Source: Eggerthellaceae bacterium
GTDB taxonomy: Bacteria > Actinomycetota > Coriobacteriia > Coriobacteriales > Eggerthellaceae
Assembly (NCBI GenBank): GCA_900754495.1
Contig: CAAEDC010000144.1
Coordinates: 1 to 6,927, forward strand
Length of the DNA stretch: 6,927 nucleotides
Direction: 5' to 3'
The position numbers and the translations under genes were made by a program. The notes beneath the pieces were generated by a model. It did not search any database. It was not told where the DNA came from and saw nothing but the letters and a program-made list of their open reading frames with translations. Of the stretch, positions 1 to 4,490 are shown piece after piece. Numbering within the stretch: position 1 is the stretch's first letter; each line of letters opens with the position of its first letter.

Positions 1-716
1 CGCTGGCGCTTCTCGCGGCTGCCGAACACCTCCTTCGCCTTCTGGGCGAGCGTGTCGATGGTCGATTTGCGCTCCTTGTCTTGTTTGAAGCTGCCTGCCA
101 GCTCGTCGGCACATCGCACGAGGTCGTCCCCGACGGCGCTGCGCGGGTCGGCGCACCCGGGAGGGCAGGCGAACTCGTACAGGTCGGCAGCGCCGTACAG
201 CGCCAGCTGCACATCCACCTTGAAGGCGGCGTCCTGCGCGGGGTTCGGCTTGCCGAGCTCCTCGTACGCCCGCCGCGCGCGGTCCGCCGCGGCGCCCTCG
301 CCCACGGCGATGCCGTTTTTCGCAGCGCGCCGCTTCAGCAGATCCTCGGAAAGCGACACGTCCTTGATGCCGGTCTGCCGCTCGATGCGCTTCGCGGCGA
401 TGCGGGCCACCGCCTCCAGCTTCTCACGCGGCACCGAGCGCCCCTTGCCCGCCGCGATGAGCAGGGAGGCGTCGATAGGCGGGAATGCGATGGCGCGCGC
501 CTCCTTCGCCAGCCGGCCGATCTCCGTTTCGTCGGAAAGCGCCGCCTCCATATCGTCCACCTGATCGAGAAGCGTGCGGTAGTACGGGCCTTTGCGCTGG
601 TCGTTCGCACGACTCGCCCACTTGGCCCTGCAGGCCGTCGCGGCCGCCCGCGCCGCGGGGACCGCGGGGGCGGGATCGATGGGCAGACCCGCGATCAGAA
701 GCCAGTTGAAGATCAT
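1..716 (-). CDS. J-like/Hsp70-accessory helical protein, 3' end outside window
   Basis: Reading leftward from the ATG at 716-714, the frame stays open for 238 codons to the window edge, so the C-terminus is missing. The start is set by a strong ribosome binding site (GGAAGGAGG, complement of 726-734) nine bases upstream. The product is mostly helical and charged. Residues 13-77 read as IDP...(A-rich helix)...AKW..RAND(Q)RKG.YY..LLDQVDDMEAAL.DE...R.AKEARAIA. From memory this matches the N-terminal module of accessory proteins found beside non-canonical bacterial Hsp70s, which looks like a J-domain without the HPD motif. A second similar helix pair may begin at 215-238 (ERKSTIDTLAQKAKEVFGS). 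Three cysteines (C184, C188, C202) lie in a short Pro/Gly-rich stretch and helix. There is no signal peptide beyond a weak hydrophobic start (MIFNWLLIAGL), which more likely packs as a helix. The role as partner of the Hsp70-VWA protein at 4491-6701 is inference; an unrelated coiled-coil protein remains possible. Confidence 0.72.
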   Translation of the reverse strand, partial: MIFNWLLIAGLPIDPAPAVPAARAAATACRAKWASRANDQRKGPYYRTLLDQVDDMEAALSDETEIGRLAKEARAIAFPPIDASLLIAAGKGRSVPREKLEAVARIAAKRIERQTGIKDVSLSEDLLKRRAAKNGIAVGEGAAADRARRAYEELGKPNPAQDAAFKVDVQLALYGAADLYEFACPPGCADPRSAVGDDLVRCADELAGSFKQDKERKSTIDTLAQKAKEVFGSREKRQ

Positions 717-735
717 CGCGATGCGCCTCCTTCCT

Positions 736-759
736 CGTCGCCTCCATGATGAAGCGACG
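736..759 (-). other. Small stem-loop in leader of the J-like gene
   Basis: CGTCGC (736-741) pairs with GCGACG (754-759), and the stem can continue past a mismatch by two further pairs. In a minus-strand transcript it would sit directly upstream of the GGAAGGAGG ribosome binding site (726-734). There is no U-tract, so it is not a terminator. It may simply structure the leader; no known riboswitch is recognised. Confidence 0.3.
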
Positions 760-920
760 CCGAAAGAGCCGCAGAGGGAACCCCGCAGGGAGCAAAGGGG
801 AGCCGGGGGTTGCAACACCCCGTTGCCGAGGATGCGGCCGTCTTGCCGATGCGACCTGTACGAACGCGCCGTTTTGCCGTATCGTTTTCAAGTTGACATG
901 CACGCGCCCCTCGAGGCGCC

Positions 921-928
921 AAGGAAGG
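921..928 (+). promoter_or_regulatory. Ribosome binding site fixing the transporter start
   Basis: AAGGAAGG lies nine bases before the ATG at 938. The open frame extends 64 codons further upstream, to 746. That upstream part encodes an Arg/Pro-rich peptide unlike a transporter N-terminus and has no ribosome binding site of its own, so 938 is the start. Confidence 0.8.
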
Positions 929-937
929 ATCCGCATC

Positions 938-2323
938 ATGGAACTTGGAGACACCCTGCCCATCTGGAGCATCGTGCCCTTCGCGGGCATGCTGCTCTCC
1001 ATCGCGCTGTTCCCGCTGTTCAAGGCCGAATGGTGGGAGAAGCACCAGCTGCACGTGGCGGGGTTCTGGTCGCTTCTGTTCCTCGTCCCCTTCACGGCGG
1101 TCTACGGGTTCGGCGTCACCTACGAGCAGCTGCTCGAGTCGGTGGTCGTCGACTACATCCCCTTCATCGTGCTGCTGCTGGGCCTGTTCGTCGTCACCGG
1201 CGGCATCCACGTGGCGGGCACCATCAAGGGCTCCACGCGCAACAACGTGGTCATGCTGGCGATCGGCACGTTCCTAGCCAGCTGGATCGGCACGACCGGC
1301 GCGGCGATGCTGCTCATCCGCCCCGTCCTGCGCGCCAACATCTGGCGGCGGCACAAGGCCCACATCGTTGTCTTCTTCATCTTCCTGGTGGCCAACATCG
1401 GAGGGTGCCTGACGCCGCTTGGCGACCCGCCGCTGTTCCTCGGATATTTGCGCGGCATCCCGTTCTTCTGGACGCTTGAGCACATCTGGCCGCTGCTGCT
1501 GCTCAACACCGCGCTGCTCCTCATCGCCTACGCGCTCATCGACCGCCACTTCGTCAAGAAGGAGGGCAAGGAGGGCCGCGAGCGCTTCGAGCTGCTCGAC
1601 GCCGCCGACGAGCGCACCCCCATCCGCGTGGAGGGCAAGCGCAACATCGCGTTTTTGGCGATCGTCATCTTCGCCGTCATCCTGAACGGCTCCATCCCCC
1701 AGATGGATATGTTCGTCGACCCCGCGACGGGCGCCACCTACGGGGTCTCGCTGTCGGGGCACGTGCACCTGGGCGTCGAGTACTTCGTCCAGATCGCCCT
1801 GATCCTGGTCGCGACGGCGCTGTCGCTGCGCCTCACGCCCAAGGACGTGCGCGCGTCCAACCACTTCGAGTGGGGACCGATCTCCGAGGTCGCCAAGCTC
1901 TTCATCGGCATCTTCATCACGATGATCCCGGCGCTGGCCATCCTGCGCGCCCACGGCGCGGACCTGGGCATCGACACGCCGCTGGAGTTCTTCTGGGCCA
2001 CCGGCGCCCTGTCGAGCTTCCTGGACAACTCGCCCACCTACGTCGTGTTCCTGACGGCGGCCGGCTCCCTCGGCGTGGCCGACGGAGCGGCGGCGGTCGC
2101 CACGACGGTCGGGGCGGTGGCGCCCGAGATCCTGCTCGCGATCTCGGCCGGCGCGGTGTTCATGGGCGCCAACACCTACATCGGCAACGCCCCCAACTTC
2201 ATGGTCAAGAACATCGCCGAGAGCGCCCGGATCAAGATGCCCAGCTTCTTCGGCTACATGGGCTGGTCGCTCGCCATCCTCATCCCGCTGTTCATCATCG
2301 ACACGGTGGTGTTCTTCCTGTAG
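938..2323 (+). CDS. Sodium:proton antiporter / CitMHS_2-type transporter (ion transporter superfamily)
   Basis: This is a 461-residue integral membrane protein with about eleven or twelve hydrophobic segments in two halves, split by a charged loop at roughly 202-235 (RHFVKKEGKEGRERFELLD). The first half contains a helical-hairpin signature, GGCLTPLGDPPLFLGYLRG (155-173); the second half repeats the pattern with ALSSFLDNSPTYVVF (357-371) and GANTYIGNAPNFMVK (410-424). Such paired G/N/P-rich re-entrant loops are typical of the ion transporter (ArsB/NhaD/CitM-like) superfamily. Close relatives are usually annotated as sodium:proton antiporter, or as putative citrate transporter CitMHS_2. The protein should sit in the cytoplasmic membrane and move Na+/H+ or an organic anion; the sequence does not decide which. 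Length agrees with the family and no damage is seen. It is probably transcribed alone: the next gene begins 109 bp on and has its own candidate promoter. Confidence 0.88.
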   Translation: MELGDTLPIWSIVPFAGMLLSIALFPLFKAEWWEKHQLHVAGFWSLLFLVPFTAVYGFGVTYEQLLESVVVDYIPFIVLLLGLFVVTGGIHVAGTIKGSTRNNVVMLAIGTFLASWIGTTGAAMLLIRPVLRANIWRRHKAHIVVFFIFLVANIGGCLTPLGDPPLFLGYLRGIPFFWTLEHIWPLLLLNTALLLIAYALIDRHFVKKEGKEGRERFELLDAADERTPIRVEGKRNIAFLAIVIFAVILNGSIPQMDMFVDPATGATYGVSLSGHVHLGVEYFVQIALILVATALSLRLTPKDVRASNHFEWGPISEVAKLFIGIFITMIPALAILRAHGADLGIDTPLEFFWATGALSSFLDNSPTYVVFLTAAGSLGVADGAAAVATTVGAVAPEILLAISAGAVFMGANTYIGNAPNFMVKNIAESARIKMPSFFGYMGWSLAILIPLFIIDTVVFFL

Positions 2324-2353
2324 GTAAAGTCTAGGGAAAAGTCGGCGATAGCG

Positions 2354-2404
2354 GCGGCGGTGCGGCTATACTGAAGGTGTTTCGGAAAGCGGCCTCACCG
2401 CCGC
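2354..2404. repeat. Inverted repeat enclosing a -10-like box
   Basis: GCGGCGGTG (2354-2362) is the exact reverse complement of CACCGCCGC (2396-2404). Three further pairs follow one mismatch inward (2364-2366 with 2392-2394). The 25-base interval includes TATACT at 2367-2372. As RNA it would form a 12-bp stem after the transporter stop, without a U-tract; as DNA it could be an operator around the promoter. Both readings are inference. Confidence 0.45.
2367..2372 (+). promoter_or_regulatory. Candidate -10 box for the membrane protein/SPFH operon
   Basis: TATACT matches the sigma70-type -10 consensus at five of six bases and lies 61 bp before the ATG at 2433. No good -35 hexamer is found 16-18 bp upstream (the region reads GGCGAT), so the promoter would need an activator or be weak. 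The downstream ribosome binding site is GGGAG at 2422-2426. Confidence 0.4.
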
Positions 2405-2432
2405 ATGTTCCCCCGTTTGATGGGAGTGCGCC

Positions 2433-3320
2433 ATGGATGACCCCATCACCGCCAGCCAAGACCCCATCGTCAAATCGACGAGGCCGTTGCAGACGTCCGC
2501 GGTGGAGCCGCAACGCGGGTCGTTCCCCTACCGCGAATGGCGCAAGCGCCGCAAGGGCAAGGAGGGCGATGGCGCGCCCGCATCCGCGCCCGGGCGCGAT
2601 TCCGAGACCGCGCCCGCCTTCTCGTCCGAACCCGCATCCGGGCCCGCGCTCGCATCTTCTCCGCATCCCATCCCCAACGCCGTGCCAAGACGGCGCCGTC
2701 GGCGCAGCATCCTCGCCATCGTCATCGCCACCGTCGTCTTCGTCCTCATCGCCTCCACCTTCGCCTCCGTGGGCGAGGACCTGATCGACGGCATCTTCGG
2801 CGCCGACTCCGGAAGCGCCTCCCACCAGACGGCGGAAGAGCGGGATCAAGCCTACGCCTCCGGCCTTCTGGCGGATCGGCTCGAGCATTTCAAGAACGCC
2901 GACGATGCCGCCGTCGAAGAGCTGGCGGCCGTTCTCGATACGTCGTTCACGGACACGACGGGCGCGACGCTTGCCGACTGCGACGTCGATCCGCACGAGC
3001 TCGCCCGCACCATGCTCGAGGGATTCGATTATTCGATCGAGTACACAGGCGTCTACGAGGGCGAGGACACCGGCCACGTGTCGGCGAACGTCGACTGCCG
3101 TCAGTGGTACCAGACGATGCTTTCGACGACGAACAAGGTCGAAGCGTTCGAGGGGGATCCCGCGCCCGCCGATGTGGGAGCGACGCTCATGGAGGCGGCG
3201 AAGAACGCCCCGGTCGACCGGGATCAGTACATTTCGGTGGATATCGTACGCGTCGACGGGACGTGGACGATCGACGAGGAGTCGTGGGCCGAAGAGCTCG
3301 AGTGGCTGTTCTGGCTGTAG
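2433..3320 (+). CDS. Single-pass membrane protein with Pro/Ala/Ser-rich cytoplasmic tail
   Basis: The 295-residue product has three parts. Residues 1-85 are low-complexity and hydrophilic: a basic patch at 34-42 (REWRKRRKG), then an Ala/Pro/Ser/Glu-rich stretch at 48-85. An arginine run at 86-91 immediately precedes one transmembrane helix at about 93-112 (ILAIVIATVVFVLIASTFAS). By the positive-inside rule the N-terminus is cytoplasmic and residues 113-295 are outside. The outer part is acidic and helix-then-strand in pattern, with two cysteines (C183, C222) that could form a disulfide; it ends in strands SVDIVRVDGTWTID and an aromatic tail (WLFWL). The pattern recalls NTF2-like/DUF5105-like extracytoplasmic domains, but I do not recognise the family with confidence. 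GGGAG at 2422-2426 supports the ATG. It is followed after 48 bp by an SPFH gene, with which it is probably co-transcribed. Confidence 0.85.
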   Translation: MDDPITASQDPIVKSTRPLQTSAVEPQRGSFPYREWRKRRKGKEGDGAPASAPGRDSETAPAFSSEPASGPALASSPHPIPNAVPRRRRRRSILAIVIATVVFVLIASTFASVGEDLIDGIFGADSGSASHQTAEERDQAYASGLLADRLEHFKNADDAAVEELAAVLDTSFTDTTGATLADCDVDPHELARTMLEGFDYSIEYTGVYEGEDTGHVSANVDCRQWYQTMLSTTNKVEAFEGDPAPADVGATLMEAAKNAPVDRDQYISVDIVRVDGTWTIDEESWAEELEWLFWL

Positions 3321-3330
3321 CGGACGTTTG

Positions 3331-3347
3331 CCCGGCGCCGCGCCGGG
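3331..3347 (+). other. Intercistronic GC stem-loop
   Basis: CCCGGCG (3331-3337) pairs with CGCCGGG (3341-3347) across a three-base loop (CCG), 10 bp after the stop codon at 3318-3320. There is no U-tract: the next bases are GAGAGGAAAGGA, the ribosome binding site of the following gene. It is therefore more likely an RNA-stabilising or translation-tuning hairpin inside an operon than a terminator. Confidence 0.45.
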
Positions 3348-3368
3348 GAGAGGAAAGGACGGGATCGC

Positions 3369-4310
3369 ATGTTTGGCGGAATCGGAATCGGATTCGGGAT
3401 CACGGCGCTGGTCGTGGTCGTCATCGTCGTTCTGCTCGTGACGGGCAGCGTGTTCGTGGTGCAGCAGCAAACCGAGTACATCATCGAGCGCTTCGGCAAG
3501 TTCAACCGCACGGCGGGCGCGGGAATCCACGTGAAGATCCCCGTCGTCGAGCGCATCGCGGCGAAGGTAGACCTGCGCACGCGCCAATCCGACATGCAGA
3601 TCGACGGCAAGACCAAGGACAACGTCACGATCAACATGGCCGTCGCCGCGCAGTACCACGTGAGCTACGACCGCGGCGTGCAGCCGCATGAGACCGGCGT
3701 GTTCCGCAGCTACTACATGCTGTCGAACCCCGAGCAGCAGATGTGCGCCTACATCGCCGACGCGCTGCGCTCCGCCATCCCCAACTACACCCTCGACGAG
3801 GTCTTCGACAACAAGGACCTGATCGCGCGCGACGTGAACACGACCGTCGCCGCGCGCATGGTGGCGTACGGCTACGATTTGGTCTCGACGCTCATCACCT
3901 CGATCGGGCTGCCGCACGACGTCGAGGCGTCGATGAACAAGATCAACTCCGCCCAGCGCGAGAAGGAAGCCGCCCAGGCGCTCGCCGACGCCGACCGCAT
4001 CAAGGTCGTCGTCGAGGCCCAGGCCCAGGCGCAGGCCATGGAGGAGTCGGGCCGCGGCATCGCGGCGCAGCGCAAGGCCATCGCCGAGGGCATCGCGGAC
4101 TCCCTCGACGTCATCAAGGAATCCGGCGTGTCGACGCAGGAGGCAAACGAGCTGTTCCTGTTCACCCAGTGGTCCGAGATGATGACCGAGTTCGCCAAGA
4201 CCTCACGCACCTCGACGGTCGTGCTGCCCGCCGACTTCCGCGAGACGGCGACGATGTTCGAGCAGATGCTCGCAGCGAAAGCCGCCGACCAGGAAGATGG
4301 GATCCGATAG
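3369..4310 (+). CDS. SPFH/band-7 membrane scaffold protein (stomatin/HIR-like)
   Basis: The 313-residue protein has one N-terminal hydrophobic segment (residues 8-31, rich in Val/Ile/Leu) followed by an SPFH domain. Its strand pattern begins VVQQQTEYIIERFGKFNRTAGAG and continues with KVDLRTRQSDMQ (66-77), DNVTINMAVAAQYHV and ALRSAIPNYTLDEVF. A helical coiled-coil follows at about 188-245 with Ala/Gln/Glu repeats (EAQAQAQAMEESGRG). The C-terminal end, AAQRKAIAEGIADSL...LFLFTQWSEMMTEF..TSRTSTVVLPADF, closely follows the plant HIR/prokaryotic stomatin pattern. Such proteins oligomerise on the inner face of the membrane, form microdomains and often partner with proteases or other membrane proteins. 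No NfeD-like or protease gene is adjacent here; the neighbour upstream is a single-pass membrane protein. The start is supported by GGGAGAGGAAAGGA at 3346-3359, nine bases before the ATG. Confidence 0.92.
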   Translation: MFGGIGIGFGITALVVVVIVVLLVTGSVFVVQQQTEYIIERFGKFNRTAGAGIHVKIPVVERIAAKVDLRTRQSDMQIDGKTKDNVTINMAVAAQYHVSYDRGVQPHETGVFRSYYMLSNPEQQMCAYIADALRSAIPNYTLDEVFDNKDLIARDVNTTVAARMVAYGYDLVSTLITSIGLPHDVEASMNKINSAQREKEAAQALADADRIKVVVEAQAQAQAMEESGRGIAAQRKAIAEGIADSLDVIKESGVSTQEANELFLFTQWSEMMTEFAKTSRTSTVVLPADFRETATMFEQMLAAKAADQEDGIR

Positions 4311-4343
4311 AGGAGAACCGCAGGTCACCTGCAGAGTCAGCGA

Positions 4344-4444
4344 GACGCCCTCTGGTGCCGGAGATTCGCGGGATCGCCGGAGCGCCGCGTACTTCGGTAC
4401 GCAAGCTCCGGGGATCGCGCGAAGATCCGGTGCCAGAGGGCGTC
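4344..4444. repeat. 101-nt near-perfect inverted repeat with a UUCG loop
   Basis: Bases 4344-4383 pair with 4405-4444 in strict register: 36 of 40 positions pair, two of them as G-U on the plus strand. The mismatches are a tandem G-A/A-G pair (4363-4364 against 4424-4425) and two G-G mismatches (4371/4417, 4376/4412). A 3x2 internal loop follows, then a six-pair stem GCGTAC/GTACGC closed by TTCG (4393-4396), the stable C(UUCG)G tetraloop in plus-strand RNA. No U-tract follows on either strand. It could act as a bidirectional terminator or RNA barrier between convergent genes, or be a member of a dispersed palindromic repeat family. Confidence 0.85.
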
Positions 4445-4456
4445 GCAGCGTCGGCC

Positions 4457-4486
4457 GGTTCCGGCGGCCGGCAGGCCGCCGGAACC
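4457..4486. terminator. GC-rich 13-bp hairpin after the Hsp70-VWA stop
   Basis: GGTTCCGGCGGCC (4457-4469) and GGCCGCCGGAACC (4474-4486) are perfect complements around a four-base loop (GGCA). For minus-strand transcription the stem begins four bases after the TAG at 4493-4491, the usual place for an intrinsic terminator. No T-run follows in either direction, so termination would be of the U-less kind or the hairpin may only protect the 3' end. Confidence 0.55.
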
Positions 4487-4490
4487 CCCG

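Larger units (their letters stand above)
717..937. other. Divergent intergenic region
   Basis: This 221-bp gap separates two divergently transcribed genes and should hold both promoters, but no convincing -35/-10 pair is visible. A TTGACA occurs at 893-898 on the plus strand, but the hexamer 17 bp downstream (GCGCCA) is not a -10. TATCGT at 880-885 with TGTACG at 857-862 is a weak alternative at the right spacing. Small dyads are present: GGGGT/ACCCC around 807-821, and CCTCGAGG at 909-916 just before the transporter's ribosome binding site. The stretch 770-805 is purine-rich with repeated GGG(A/G) blocks. Confidence 0.5.
4311..4490. other. Convergent intergenic gap made mostly of hairpins
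   Basis: This 180-bp stretch lies between the stop of the SPFH gene and the stop of the Hsp70-VWA gene. It starts with a 13-nt palindrome (GCAGGT-C-ACCTGC, 4320-4332), then carries a 101-nt hairpin and a 30-nt hairpin listed separately. A 65-codon frame crosses it, but its sequence is only what the hairpin arms encode, so no gene is called. Confidence 0.6.

Noticed and set aside
893..898. TTGACA as the -35 of a transporter promoter
   Set aside because: No -10-like hexamer occurs 16-18 bp downstream; that position is GCGCCA, just before the ribosome binding site.
746..937. N-terminal 64-codon extension of the transporter
   Set aside because: The peptide is Arg/Pro/Cys-rich, has no ribosome binding site and overlaps the divergent leader; the ATG at 938 has a strong AAGGAAGG site and begins a proper transporter N-terminus.
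2537..3691. A 384-codon plus-strand frame overlapping the membrane protein
   Set aside because: It is an Arg-rich out-of-frame reading of two real genes and crosses their boundary.
2331..3917. A 528-codon minus-strand open frame across the membrane protein and SPFH genes
   Set aside because: It spans two well-supported plus-strand genes and their gap, is dominated by Arg/Val/Asp/Gly repeats, and shows no domain; it is an antisense shadow.
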